This document shows, in pieces, positions 37,587-47,470 of a DNA stretch of 64,000 bases (the first letter of the stretch is position 1; every line of letters starts with the position of its first letter). The position numbers were made by a program, and so were the translations under genes. The notes under the pieces are model-generated. The model saw only the letters and a list, made by a program, of their open reading frames with translations. It did no database searches and had not been told where the DNA came from. The DNA comes from Promicromonosporaceae bacterium (GTDB taxonomy: Bacteria; Actinomycetota; Actinomycetes; Actinomycetales; Cellulomonadaceae): the NCBI GenBank assembly GCA_009783295.1, contig WRHK01000003.1, positions 51,390 to 115,389 on the forward strand. Direction: 5' to 3'.

Positions 37587-38377
37587 CCGGCCAGGCCGGC
37601 GAGCTCGCAGGGCGCCGCGCCGTCGTCACCGGCGCGGGCCGCGGCATCGGGCTGGCCGTCGTGCGCGCCCTGGTGGCGCGGGGCGCGCACGTCACGGCCG
37701 GGTCGCTGCACGCGTCCGCCGAGCTCGAGCGGCTGGAGGCGGGCGGCTCCGTGCGGGCCGTCCAGGTCGACCTGTCGACGCCGAACGGCCCGGGGCGACT
37801 GGTCGAGGAGGCCACGGCGGACGGCCCGCTCGACATCCTGGTCAACAACGTGGGCGGCGCCGCCTCCCGGTTCGGGGGCAGCTCGTCGGTGACCGACGAC
37901 GAGTGGCTGGCCTCGCTGCAGATCAACCTGCTCGCCGCCGTGCGCGCCTGCCGGGCCGCCGTGCCGGGCATGGTCGAGGCCGGGCGCGGCGCCATCATCA
38001 CGATCAGCTCGGTGAACTCGACCCTGTCGGACCCCGTGATCCCCGACTACTGCGCAGCCAAGGCGGCACTGTCGAGCTTCTGCAAGACGCTGTCGCTCGA
38101 GCTGGGCCCGCACGGCGTCCGCGTCAACACCGTGAGCCCCGGGCCGGTCGCCACCGACCTGTGGCTCGGCAACGGTGGCGTCGCCGCCGTGCGCTCCGCG
38201 GCGGCGGGCGTCGCGCCGGAGGACGTGGTCGGCGCCGTCGAGAAGGCCATCCCGACGGGCCGGTTCACGCGGCCCGACGAGGTCGCGGAAGCGGTCGCCT
38301 ACCTGGCCGGCGACGCCGCCGCGAACATCACGGGGGCCGATCTGCGGATCGACGGGGGGCTGGTCGGTACCTGGTGA
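37583..38377 (+). CDS. SDR family oxidoreductase
   Basis: VTGAGRGIGLAVVRALVARG, YCAAKAALSSFCKTLSLELGPHGVRVN; GTG start overlapping upstream stop. Confidence 0.9.
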   Translation: MTGQAGELAGRRAVVTGAGRGIGLAVVRALVARGAHVTAGSLHASAELERLEAGGSVRAVQVDLSTPNGPGRLVEEATADGPLDILVNNVGGAASRFGGSSSVTDDEWLASLQINLLAAVRACRAAVPGMVEAGRGAIITISSVNSTLSDPVIPDYCAAKAALSSFCKTLSLELGPHGVRVNTVSPGPVATDLWLGNGGVAAVRSAAAGVAPEDVVGAVEKAIPTGRFTRPDEVAEAVAYLAGDAAANITGADLRIDGGLVGTW

Positions 38378-40941
38378 CGGCCGAGCTTGTCGTGAGCAGC
38401 AACGAGATCGTGGGACGCGACGCCGAGCTCGCCCACGTGCGGGCCGCCGTGACGCGGTCCGCCGTCGAGGGCCGGTCGCTGGCCTTCGTGGGCGAGCCCG
38501 GCATCGGCAAGACGGCGCTGCTCGACGCCGCCGACGACCTGGCCCGCACGCTGGGCCGCCGGGTGCTCCGCACGGCGGGGGTGGAGGTCGAGGCGCACCT
38601 GCCCTTCGCCGGCCTCTACCAGCTCCTCGTGCCCGTGCTCGACGAGGCCGACGCTCTCCCGGAGGAGGAGCGCTCCGCGCTGCACGCGGCGTTCGGGCTC
38701 GCCGACGGCGGCGCGCCCGAGCCGTACCTCATCGCCCGGGCCACGCTCGGCGTCGTCGCCCGGGTCGCCGAGACCGAGCCGGTGGTGATGCTCACCGACG
38801 ACGTCCAGTGGCTCGACGAGGCGAGCCGCGGCTGCCTGCGCTACGTGGTGCGCCGCGTGCGCACCGTCCGGCTCGCCACCGTCACCACGGTGCGCGTCGA
38901 GCGCGGCGAGCCGCGCCCGCCGTTCCTCGCCGCCGTGGACGACGTCGTCACCGTCGGGCCGCTCGACGGCGGCTCCAGCGCCGCGCTGCTGCGGGGGCGG
39001 GGCATGCCGCCCGAGGCGCGCGTGCTGCGGCTCGCCGAGGGCAACCCGCTCGCGCTCGTCGAGCTGGCGCGCGGGGCCGGCCCGGACGACGACCGCGCCG
39101 AGGCGCGCGGCCCCGCCGCCCGGCTCGAGCGCGACTACGGGCGGCGGGCGGCGGCCCTTCCCCCCGCCGCCCGCGACCTCGTGCTCGTGGCCGCCGAGCA
39201 CGAGTCCGGCGCGCTCGGCGAGGTCATGTCGTCCGCCGCGGCGCTCGCCGGCCGCGCCGTCACGCAGGACGACGTCGCCGCCGCGCGCACGGCCGGCCTG
39301 GCCGACGTCGTCGAGGGCGCCCTGCGGTTCCACCACCCGCTCGTCCGTTCGGGCGTGCTGGCCACCGAGCCCCTGGCGCGCCGGCAGGCCGCCCACCGCG
39401 TGCTCGCCGACGCCGCCGGCGACCCCTACCGGCGGGCATGGCACCGCGCCCAGAGCACCGTCGGCCCCGACGACGCCGTCGCCGACGAGCTCGAGGCCAC
39501 CGTCGAGGAGTCGCTGCGCCGCGGCGCCGTGCCCCTCGCCGTCACGTCGCTCGAGCGCTCCGCCTGGCTCACCGGCCCCTCCGCGCGGCGCGGCCGCCGG
39601 TTCCTGCGCGCCGCCGAGCTCGCCTTCCGCATCGGGCGGTCCGACGTCGTCGACCGGCTGGTCGGCGAGGCGGCCAGCACCGACCTCGACGACCTCGACC
39701 GCGCGCGCGTCCAGTGGCTGCGCGAGATCTTCGACGACGGCATCCCCGGCGACGCCTCCCGCGTCGAGGAGCTGTGCGACGTCGCCCTGGCGGCCGCCGG
39801 GCGCGACGACGACCTCGCGCTCAACCTGCTGCTCGGCGCCGCCCTGCGGTGCTGGTGGGCTGACACCGGCCCCGGCGCCCGGGCCCGCGTCGCCGCCGCG
39901 CTCGGCACGCTCGGCTCCGACGACCCACGCGCCGTCGCGGCCCTCGCCGTCGCCGAGCCCGTGCTGCGCGGCGCCCAGGTGGACGCGGCGCTCGCGGCCC
40001 GCCCGGTCGCGGAGCTCGACGACGCCGAGACCCTGCGGCTGCTCGGCATGGCGGCCCACGCCGTGGGCGACTCGCCGCGCGCCGACGGCTACCTCACCGC
40101 CGCCGAGGAGAGGCTTCGGGCCCAGGACGCCGACGGCAGCCTTGCGCAGGCGCTGAGCATGCACACGATCGTGCTGCTCGAGCTGGGGCAGTGGGGGCGC
40201 GCCGCCCACGCGAGCGCCGAGGCCATGAACCTGGCGCGGGAGACCGGCCAGCCCGTGTGGAACACCGGCACGCTGGCGTGCGAGGCGCTCGCCCAGGCGC
40301 TCGCCGGCAAGGCGGAGCACGCGCTCGGGCTCGTGGCCCGCGCCGAGCTCGGCGCCCGCCGCCGCGGGCTCAACGACCTGCTGTCCGTCGCGCAGCTCGC
40401 GCGGGGGATCGCGCTGCTCCAGCTCGAGCAGCCGGACGCCGCCTTCGCCGCGCTGCGCCGCCTGTTCGTCGAGGGCGACCCGGCGTGGCACTGGCGCGAG
40501 TGCTTCGGCGGGCTGACGTTCCTGGCCGAGGCCGCCGTCGCCGCGGGGCAGCAGGCCGAGGCCCGCCGCGTCGTGGCCCACCTCGAGGACCTCGCGCGCG
40601 TCACGCCGTCGCCCGTGCTGCACGCCCACCTGGCGTACGCGCGGGCCGTGCTGGCGCCCGGCAGGCGGACGGCGCGCACGGAGTTCGCCCGGGCGCTTGC
40701 TGAACGCCCGGGCACGCTGGACGCTTGGCCCTGGGTCCGTGCGCGGACCCGGCTCGCGTACGGGGCGTGGCTGCGCCGGCACGGCCGGGTGGCGGACGCC
40801 CGCGCGGTGCTGACGCGCGCGGCGGTGGAGCTGGAGAGCATCGGGGCCGGGCACTGGGCGGCCGAAGCACGGCGCGCGCTGACGGCAGGCGGCGGCGCCA
40901 CGACGGGAGGTGGGTCACGGTGGGGACGCTGGACCTGGTGA
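38374..40941 (+). CDS. LAL-type AAA ATPase regulator paralogue lacking C-terminal LuxR HTH
   Basis: GRDAELAHVRAAVTRSAVEGRSLAFVGEPGIGKTALLDAADD; collinear with the downstream gene but ends ARRALTAGGGATTGGGSRWGRWTW*, no HTH. Confidence 0.88.
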   Translation: MTAELVVSSNEIVGRDAELAHVRAAVTRSAVEGRSLAFVGEPGIGKTALLDAADDLARTLGRRVLRTAGVEVEAHLPFAGLYQLLVPVLDEADALPEEERSALHAAFGLADGGAPEPYLIARATLGVVARVAETEPVVMLTDDVQWLDEASRGCLRYVVRRVRTVRLATVTTVRVERGEPRPPFLAAVDDVVTVGPLDGGSSAALLRGRGMPPEARVLRLAEGNPLALVELARGAGPDDDRAEARGPAARLERDYGRRAAALPPAARDLVLVAAEHESGALGEVMSSAAALAGRAVTQDDVAAARTAGLADVVEGALRFHHPLVRSGVLATEPLARRQAAHRVLADAAGDPYRRAWHRAQSTVGPDDAVADELEATVEESLRRGAVPLAVTSLERSAWLTGPSARRGRRFLRAAELAFRIGRSDVVDRLVGEAASTDLDDLDRARVQWLREIFDDGIPGDASRVEELCDVALAAAGRDDDLALNLLLGAALRCWWADTGPGARARVAAALGTLGSDDPRAVAALAVAEPVLRGAQVDAALAARPVAELDDAETLRLLGMAAHAVGDSPRADGYLTAAEERLRAQDADGSLAQALSMHTIVLLELGQWGRAAHASAEAMNLARETGQPVWNTGTLACEALAQALAGKAEHALGLVARAELGARRRGLNDLLSVAQLARGIALLQLEQPDAAFAALRRLFVEGDPAWHWRECFGGLTFLAEAAVAAGQQAEARRVVAHLEDLARVTPSPVLHAHLAYARAVLAPGRRTARTEFARALAERPGTLDAWPWVRARTRLAYGAWLRRHGRVADARAVLTRAAVELESIGAGHWAAEARRALTAGGGATTGGGSRWGRWTW

Positions 40942-43685
40942 GCGGGTCGCTCGTGGGTCGCGGGGCCGAGCTCGACGAGCTGCTCGGGGCCGCCGTCGAC
41001 GGGGCGGCCGAGGCGGGTGCGGTGCGGGTGCTCGTCGGCTCGCCGGGCATCGGCAAGTCGAGCCTGCTGCGTGCGCTCGCCCACCACGCGCGCTCGGCGG
41101 GCCACCTGGTGCTCGACGTCGTGGGCATCGAGGCCGAGCAGCTGCTCCCGTACGCCGGGCTGGCCCAGCTGCTGCGCCCCGTGCTCGGCCACGCCGACGC
41201 CCTGCCGCCCACGCAGAGGCGCGCCGTCCTCACGGCGTTCGAGCTCGAGGACGGCCCCGCACCCCAGCCGTTCCTCGTCGCGCTGGCGGCGCTCGGTCTG
41301 CTGGTCGAGGCGTCGGCGCACCAGCCCGTCACCGTGGTGGTCGACGACGCCCACTGGCTCGACCAGCCGACGCAGGAGGCGCTCGCGTTCGCCGCCCGCC
41401 GGCTCGACCGCGACCGCGTCGCGCTCGTCGCCGCGGTGCGCCCCGGGGTCGACGGGCCGATCGCCGCGGGCGGCCTGCCCACGCTGCCGCTCGCGGGCCT
41501 GGACGTCGACGCCGCGCACGAGGTGCTCGACGCCACCGCGCCCGACCTCGACGCCGTCGCGCGCGCCTGGGTGCTGCGCGAGGCCGAGGGCAACCCGCTC
41601 GCCCTCGTGGAGCTGCCCGTCGCCTGGCGCCTGCACCGTGGCCTGGACGGCGACGAGCCCGGGTTCGTGCCCCTGACGGCACGGCTGGAGCACGCGTTCG
41701 CCGCCCGCACGGGCGAGCTGCCCGCCGCGACGTGCGACGCCCTGCTCGCCGCCGCCGTCGACGACGAGGACGGCACCGCCGAGATCCTCGCCGCGGCCTC
41801 GGCCCTGGCGGGGCGGCCGGTCGGGGTCGAGGTGCTCGACGCCGCCGTCGCCGCCGGGCTCATCACGTACGACGCGCGGCGCGTCGCGTTCCGGCACCCG
41901 CTGGTGCGCTCCGGCGTCGTGCACGCCGAGCGGCCCGCGCGGCGGCACGCCGCCCACGCGGCGCTCGCCACGGTGCTGGGCGAGCAGCCGTACCGCAGGG
42001 CGTGGCACCGCGCGCAGTCGATCCTGGGCCCGGACGACGACGTCGCCGACGAGCTCGAGCGCAGCCACGTGATAGCGCTGCGGCGGGGCTCGGTGGCGAC
42101 GGCGATCTGGGCGCTGGAGCGCTCGGCACGCCTGTCCACTGACTCGGCGGTGCGCGGCCGGCGGCTGCTGCTCGCCGCCGAGCACGCGTTCGGCCTGGGG
42201 CGCGCCGACCTGGTCGACCGCCTCGTGGCCGCCGCCGACCGCGAGCAGCTCTCGGAGGTGGACCGCGCGCGCATCCGGTGGCTGCGCGAGATCTTCAACG
42301 ACGGCGTCCCCGGCGACCCGGCGCGCGTCGTCGAGCTGTGCCGGTCCGCGGAGGACTCGGCGGCCGCGGGCGAGGTGGACCTCGCCCTCAACCTGCTGCT
42401 CGCCGCGGCGCTGCGCTGCTGGTGGGCCGACACGGGCCCGGCCGCGCGGGCCGAGGTCGTCGCGGCCGCGGGCCGGGTAGCCGACGGCGCCGGCCCCGAG
42501 GTGGTCGCCGACCCGCGCCACCTCGCCGCCCGCGCGGTCGCCGAGCCCGTGCTCGCCGCAGGGCCGGTGCTGGCGCGCCTGGCGGAGGTGGTGCTGGAGA
42601 ACATCACCGACCCCGACGCGCTGCGCCTGTACGGCATGGCGGCCCACGCCGTCGGCGACCCGGTGCGGTCCGTGGACTTCCTGGGCCGGGCCGAGCGCGG
42701 GCTGCGCGCTCAGGGCCGCCTCGGCCTGCTGTCCCACGTGCTCAACATGCTGGGGTACGACCTCATCGAGCTCGGCGACTGGGAGGGTGCGGCCATCTGC
42801 CTCGACGAGGGCCGCCGCGTGGCCGCCGAGACGGGGCAGCCGATCTGGAGCGACGGCTCGACGACGCTGAGCGCCGTGCTGCACGCCGTGCTCGGCGAGC
42901 ACGACGAGGCCATGGCCCAGGCCGCCCGCGCCGAGCACACCGTGGGCGGCCGCCGCCTGACCAACCTGCTGGCGTGCGTGCAGCTCGCCCGGGGGCTCGC
43001 CCTGCTCTCCGCCGGCCAGTACGCCGACGCCTACCTCGCGCTGCGGCGCATGTTCGACCCGGCCGACGGCGCCTTCCACCTCACGGAGCGGTACCACGCG
43101 GTGGGGCCGCTGGCCGAGGCCGCCGCCCGGTCCGGGCAGGTCAGCGGCGCCGCCGCGGTGCTGCGGGCGCTCGAGGCGGAGACCGACGCCGCGCGGGCGC
43201 CCATCCTGGTGCCGCACCTCGCGTACGCGCGCGCGGTGCTCGCCCCCGACGACCAGGCCGAGGACGCCTACCGCGACGCCCTCACCCTCGACCTGGTGCG
43301 CTGGCCTTGGGCGCGCGCCCGCATCGAGCTCGCCTACGGGGCGTGGCTGCGCCGGCAGCGGCGCGGCGTCGAGTGCCGCACGCCGCTGCGCTCGGCGCGC
43401 ACCACGTGCGACCTCCTCGGCGCGACGTCGTGGGCGGCGCAGGCCCGCGCCGAGCTGCGCGCGTCGGGCGAGCACGACGACCACCACGGCCCCGCGAGCC
43501 TCGACGTGCTCTCCGCCCAGGAGCTGCAGATCGCCCGTCTGGCCGCGCAGGGCCTGTCGAACCGCGAGATCGGCGAGCGGCTGTTCCTGTCCCCGCGCAC
43601 CGTCGGCTCCCACCTGTACCGCATCTTCCCCAAGCTCGACGTCAGCGCCCGGTCCCAGCTGGCCGTGCGGCTCGGGCCGGGCTGA
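40920..43685 (+). CDS. LuxR family transcriptional regulator, LAL type (AAA ATPase + HTH)
   Basis: GRGAELDELLGAAVDGAAEAGAVRVLVGSPGIGKSSLLRAL; C-terminal LSAQELQIARLAAQGLSNREIGERLFLSPRTVGSHLYRIFPKLDVSARSQLAVRL. Confidence 0.95.
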   Translation: MGTLDLVSGSLVGRGAELDELLGAAVDGAAEAGAVRVLVGSPGIGKSSLLRALAHHARSAGHLVLDVVGIEAEQLLPYAGLAQLLRPVLGHADALPPTQRRAVLTAFELEDGPAPQPFLVALAALGLLVEASAHQPVTVVVDDAHWLDQPTQEALAFAARRLDRDRVALVAAVRPGVDGPIAAGGLPTLPLAGLDVDAAHEVLDATAPDLDAVARAWVLREAEGNPLALVELPVAWRLHRGLDGDEPGFVPLTARLEHAFAARTGELPAATCDALLAAAVDDEDGTAEILAAASALAGRPVGVEVLDAAVAAGLITYDARRVAFRHPLVRSGVVHAERPARRHAAHAALATVLGEQPYRRAWHRAQSILGPDDDVADELERSHVIALRRGSVATAIWALERSARLSTDSAVRGRRLLLAAEHAFGLGRADLVDRLVAAADREQLSEVDRARIRWLREIFNDGVPGDPARVVELCRSAEDSAAAGEVDLALNLLLAAALRCWWADTGPAARAEVVAAAGRVADGAGPEVVADPRHLAARAVAEPVLAAGPVLARLAEVVLENITDPDALRLYGMAAHAVGDPVRSVDFLGRAERGLRAQGRLGLLSHVLNMLGYDLIELGDWEGAAICLDEGRRVAAETGQPIWSDGSTTLSAVLHAVLGEHDEAMAQAARAEHTVGGRRLTNLLACVQLARGLALLSAGQYADAYLALRRMFDPADGAFHLTERYHAVGPLAEAAARSGQVSGAAAVLRALEAETDAARAPILVPHLAYARAVLAPDDQAEDAYRDALTLDLVRWPWARARIELAYGAWLRRQRRGVECRTPLRSARTTCDLLGATSWAAQARAELRASGEHDDHHGPASLDVLSAQELQIARLAAQGLSNREIGERLFLSPRTVGSHLYRIFPKLDVSARSQLAVRLGPG

Positions 43686-43712
43686 GGGCTCCGGGCGGCT
43701 CCGTCGCCTGAC

Positions 43713-43729
43713 CAGTCGACCGACCCAAG
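43713..43729 (+). promoter_or_regulatory. Putative LAL-regulon operator, site 3 (quinone oxidoreductase promoter)
   Basis: CAGTCGACCGACCCAAG, 20 nt upstream of TAGCGT (43750-43755). Confidence 0.8.
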
Positions 43730-43815
43730 CAGGCCCGCCGCGCCGCGCCTAGCGTCGGCGGTGGCGCCAGGGAGGCGCCGCCGCCCGCGGGCGGCCGGCG
43801 GTGGAGGTGACGGCG

Positions 43816-44784
43816 ATGCGAGCACTGCGCGCGCACGAGCGGGGCGGTCCGGAGCGGTTCGACGTCGAGGAGGCGCCGGCGCCGGAGCCCGGCCCGGGCG
43901 AGGTGCTGGTCGCGGTCACGGCCGCCGCCATCACGTTCGACGAGCTCGTGTGGGACCTGTCCTGGCAGACGGCGGACGGCGCCGACCGCACCCCCGTCAT
44001 CCCGTCCCACGAGTTCTCGGGCGTGGTCACCGCCGTGGGCCCGGGCGCCGGCCCCGACGACGCGGGCGGCTGCGCCGTCGGCGAGGCCGTGTACGGCATG
44101 GTGCCGTTCGACCGTGACGGCGCGGCCGCCGACCTGGTCGTCGCGCCCCTGGACGCCGTGTCGGCGCGCCCGCGCACGCTCGGGCCCGTCGAGGCCGCGG
44201 CGCTGCCGCTCGCAGGGCTCACCGCGCTGCAGGCGCTCGCCGAGGTCGCGCGGCTCCAGCCCGGCGAGCGCGTGCTGGTGCTCGGCGGTGCCGGGGGAGT
44301 CGGCTCGATGGCGGTGCAGGTGGCCGGGCGGCTGGGTGGTGAGGTCACGGCGACGGTGCGCGGTGCGGAGGCGGCGGCCGCCGTGCGGGCCCTGGGTGCC
44401 CGCGCCGCGGTCGACGTCGCGGCGGGCGAGGTCCCGGACGGGCCGTTCGACGTCGTGCTCGACACGGTCGGGGGCGGCGCGCTCGAGGACGCCTGGTCCC
44501 GGCTGGGGGTGGGCGGTCGGCTGGTGACGCTCCAGGCGCCGCCCGACCAGGAGCGGGCGGAGGCCGCCGGGGTGACCGCGTCGTTCTTCGTGGTGTCGCC
44601 CACGCGCCGCCAGCTCGTGGACCTCGCCGCGCTGGCGGAGTCGGGGGCGTTGACGGTGCCCGTGTCGGCGACGTTCCCGCTCGAGAAGGGCCGCGACGCG
44701 TTCGAGAGCGGGCGCCGGCCCGGGCGCGCGCCGGGCAAGACGGTGCTCGTGGTGCGCGACGAGGACGTGCGGGTGGACGCCTAG
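43816..44784 (+). CDS. NADP-dependent zinc-type alcohol dehydrogenase / quinone oxidoreductase (MDR family)
   Basis: MRALRAHERGGPERFDVEEAPAPEPGPGEVLV, VLVLGGAGGVGSMAVQVAG; GGAGG RBS before ATG. Confidence 0.92.
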   Translation: MRALRAHERGGPERFDVEEAPAPEPGPGEVLVAVTAAAITFDELVWDLSWQTADGADRTPVIPSHEFSGVVTAVGPGAGPDDAGGCAVGEAVYGMVPFDRDGAAADLVVAPLDAVSARPRTLGPVEAAALPLAGLTALQALAEVARLQPGERVLVLGGAGGVGSMAVQVAGRLGGEVTATVRGAEAAAAVRALGARAAVDVAAGEVPDGPFDVVLDTVGGGALEDAWSRLGVGGRLVTLQAPPDQERAEAAGVTASFFVVSPTRRQLVDLAALAESGALTVPVSATFPLEKGRDAFESGRRPGRAPGKTVLVVRDEDVRVDA

Positions 44785-44889
44785 CGCGCCCGGCGCGGAC
44801 CGGCCCGGCGAGCGTGGGGCCGGGTTCCGTCCCACGATGGAAGAGGGCGCCCGACGGGGGGCGGCCGTTCCGTTGCTGGAGGGAACGCG

Positions 44890-46344
44890 ATGTCGACGCC
44901 GCACGCACCAAGCACCACGACCGCCGCACATGCCCACCGGAAGGCCCTCGGCCTGGCGGTCTCGGCCGCCGTCGGTGGCTTCCTCTTCGGGTTCGACTCG
45001 TCGGTCATCAACGGCGCCGTCGACGCGATCGAGGGCCACTTCTCGCTCAGCTCGACCGTCACGGGGTTCGTCGTGGCGATCGCGCTCCTCGGCTGCGCCG
45101 TCGGCGCGTGGGGCGGCGGCCGGCTGGCCGACCGCTGGGGCCGCACGCGCGTCATGGTGCTCGGCGGCGCGCTGTTCTTCATCTCGTCGATCCTGTCGGC
45201 GTTCGCCTTCGCGGCCTGGGACCTGGCGCTGTGGCGGTTCCTCGCCGGCGTCGGCATCGGCATCGCGTCGGTCATCGCGCCGGCGTACATCGCGGAGATC
45301 GCCCCGGCGGCGATGCGCGGCCGGTTGGGCTCGATGCAGCAGCTCGCGATCACCGTCGGCATCTTCGCGGCCCTGCTGTCCGACCAGCTGCTGGCGACGT
45401 CGGCGGGCGGCGCCGCGAAGGAGCTGTGGCTGGGCATGGCGGCCTGGCGGTGGATGTTCCTCGTCTGCGTGATCCCCGCCGTCGTCTACGCGGTGCTGGC
45501 GATGACCATGCCGGAGTCGCCCCGCTTCCTGGCCGCGCAGGGCAAGGACGAGGAAGCCCACGCCGTCCTCTCCTCGGTGCTGGGGCCCGACGAGGACGTC
45601 GACGACCGCCTCGCGCAGATCCACGCCTCGATCCACCTGGACGAGGAGAACGCCCACCACTTCACGCTGCGCGGCCCCGTGCTGGGCCTGCGGCCGATCG
45701 TCTGGGTCGGCATCCTGCTGTCGGTGTTCCAGCAGTTCGTGGGCATCAACGTGATCTTCTACTACTCGACCACGCTGTGGCAGGCGGTCGGCTTCAAGGA
45801 GTCGCAGGCCTTCACGGTCTCGACGATCACGTCGATCACGAACGTGGTGGTCACTTTCATCGCCATCGCGCTCGTGGACCGGGTGGGGCGGCGCCCGCTG
45901 CTGCTCATCGGCTCCGCAGGCATGGCCGTGACGCTGGGCCTCATGGCCATCGCGTTCACGCAGTCGACCGGGTCAGGCAGCCACGTCTCGCTCACCGGGG
46001 CGTGGGGCGTGATCGCGCTGATCTCGGCGAACCTGTTCGTCGTCTTCTTCGGCGCCACGTGGGGCCCGGTGGTCTGGGTGCTGCTCGGCGAGCTCTTCCC
46101 GAACCGCATCCGTGCCGCCGCCCTCGGCGTCGCCGCGGCCGCGCAGTGGATCGCGAACTTCGCCATCACGCTGACGTTCCCGCCGCTGCTCTCGGCCTTC
46201 GGGGCGTCCATCCCGTACCTGCTCTACGCGATCTTCGCCGTCCTGTCGTTCGTGTTCGTCTTCACGAAGGTCAACGAGACCAAGGGCCGGGAGCTCGAGG
46301 ACATGGACGACCACGTGCCCACGCGCAAGCCCGCGGACTCCTGA
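44890..46344 (+). CDS. MFS sugar porter family transporter
   Basis: GGFLFGFDSSVINGAV, GGRLADRWGRTRVMVLG, PESPRFLAAQGK, QQFVGINVIFYYSTTLW. Confidence 0.95.
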   Translation: MSTPHAPSTTTAAHAHRKALGLAVSAAVGGFLFGFDSSVINGAVDAIEGHFSLSSTVTGFVVAIALLGCAVGAWGGGRLADRWGRTRVMVLGGALFFISSILSAFAFAAWDLALWRFLAGVGIGIASVIAPAYIAEIAPAAMRGRLGSMQQLAITVGIFAALLSDQLLATSAGGAAKELWLGMAAWRWMFLVCVIPAVVYAVLAMTMPESPRFLAAQGKDEEAHAVLSSVLGPDEDVDDRLAQIHASIHLDEENAHHFTLRGPVLGLRPIVWVGILLSVFQQFVGINVIFYYSTTLWQAVGFKESQAFTVSTITSITNVVVTFIAIALVDRVGRRPLLLIGSAGMAVTLGLMAIAFTQSTGSGSHVSLTGAWGVIALISANLFVVFFGATWGPVVWVLLGELFPNRIRAAALGVAAAAQWIANFAITLTFPPLLSAFGASIPYLLYAIFAVLSFVFVFTKVNETKGRELEDMDDHVPTRKPADS

Positions 46345-46347
46345 CCG

Positions 46348-47310
46348 TCAGGAGGCGACCGCCCCGATCAGCTCCACGGTGCCCACGCCGATCGCGACGG
46401 CCACGGACAACCCCGTGGTCACGAGGTTGTACCCCACCCGGCGGCCGGGCCGCGCGAGCGCCCACTCGTAGGCGACGCTCATGACCACCCCGTCGACGGT
46501 GTCGAGCAGCGCGATCCCGGCCGCGAACAGCGTGGGCAGCACGAGGACCGCGTACCAGGGCAGGCCCGCCGCGCCGGCGCCGCCGGCCAGGACCAGCAGC
46601 CCGATCTCGGTCGCGGTGTCGAAACCGAGCCCGAACAGCAGGCCCACGGGGTAGACGTGTGCGGGCCGGCGGATTGCCCCCGCGAGCGAGCCCAGCAGGC
46701 GGGTCACGGGGCCACGCCGCTCGAGGAGGCGCTCGAGCTCCGCGCCCGAGGCTCCCGCGCTGCGCGCCCGCGCCAGCCGCACGATCCCCACCAGCGCCGT
46801 GAGGTTCGCGAGCCCGAGCACCCACAGGAACGTCCCGGACACCGCCGGCCCGACGACGGCGGCCACGACGTGGACGCGCGACCCGCCGTCGAGCACCTGC
46901 CCGGCCACGGCCCGCACGCCGGCGGCCAGCGCGACCGCCAGGGCGACCACCACGGTCGAGTGCCCGAGCGCGAACCAGAACCCGACGCTCAGCGGCCGGG
47001 CCGCGGTGCCCCCGCCCTCGGCCCGGTCGGTCAGCAGCCGGCGGACGGTGTTGTCGACGGCGGCGATGTGGTCCGCGTCGAACGCGTGCCGCAGCCCGAA
47101 CGCGTAGGCGAGCACCCCGACGCCCACGCCGAAGACGGCGTGCCCGCCGCCCAACGCGAGGTGCTGCGGGGCCACGACGGCGACCAGGACGCCGAACCCG
47201 GCCAGGTGCAGCGCGAGGATCACAGCCGCCATCGAGACGAGCGAGCGCCGCTCGGCCAGCAGCAGGCGGCGGGGCGGGGCGGCGGTGGTGGCGGCCGTCG
47301 TGGCTGTCAT
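46348..47310 (-). CDS. NicO/HoxN family nickel/cobalt transporter
   Basis: YAFGLRHAFDADHIAAVDNTVR (HX4DH), FWFALGHSTVVV, LGFDTATEIGLL. Confidence 0.93.
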   Translation of the reverse strand: MTATTAATTAAPPRRLLLAERRSLVSMAAVILALHLAGFGVLVAVVAPQHLALGGGHAVFGVGVGVLAYAFGLRHAFDADHIAAVDNTVRRLLTDRAEGGGTAARPLSVGFWFALGHSTVVVALAVALAAGVRAVAGQVLDGGSRVHVVAAVVGPAVSGTFLWVLGLANLTALVGIVRLARARSAGASGAELERLLERRGPVTRLLGSLAGAIRRPAHVYPVGLLFGLGFDTATEIGLLVLAGGAGAAGLPWYAVLVLPTLFAAGIALLDTVDGVVMSVAYEWALARPGRRVGYNLVTTGLSVAVAIGVGTVELIGAVAS

Positions 47311-47344
47311 ACCTCGCGACGCTAGGCGCGTCCCGGTGCGGCGG

Positions 47345-47361
47345 CATCAGTCACGCGACCG
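47345..47361 (-). promoter_or_regulatory. Putative LAL-regulon operator, site 4 (degenerate, nicO promoter)
   Basis: Minus-strand GTCGCGTGACTGATGC fits GTCGnnnGAC, 21 nt upstream of TAGCGT. Confidence 0.5.
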
Positions 47362-47382
47362 CCGCGGCGGCCCCGGCGCGGC

Positions 47383-47399
47383 CAGTCGTCTGACGCAAG
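47383..47399 (+). promoter_or_regulatory. Putative LAL-regulon operator, site 5 (DUF4331 operon promoter)
   Basis: CAGTCGTCTGACGCAAG, 21 nt upstream of TAGCGT (47421-47426). Confidence 0.7.
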
Positions 47400-47470
47400 C
47401 CGCTGCGTCATCGGCGTTCCTAGCGTGGCCGACGTCCTTACCCGCCCCACGCACTCCCACGGAGGCGACC

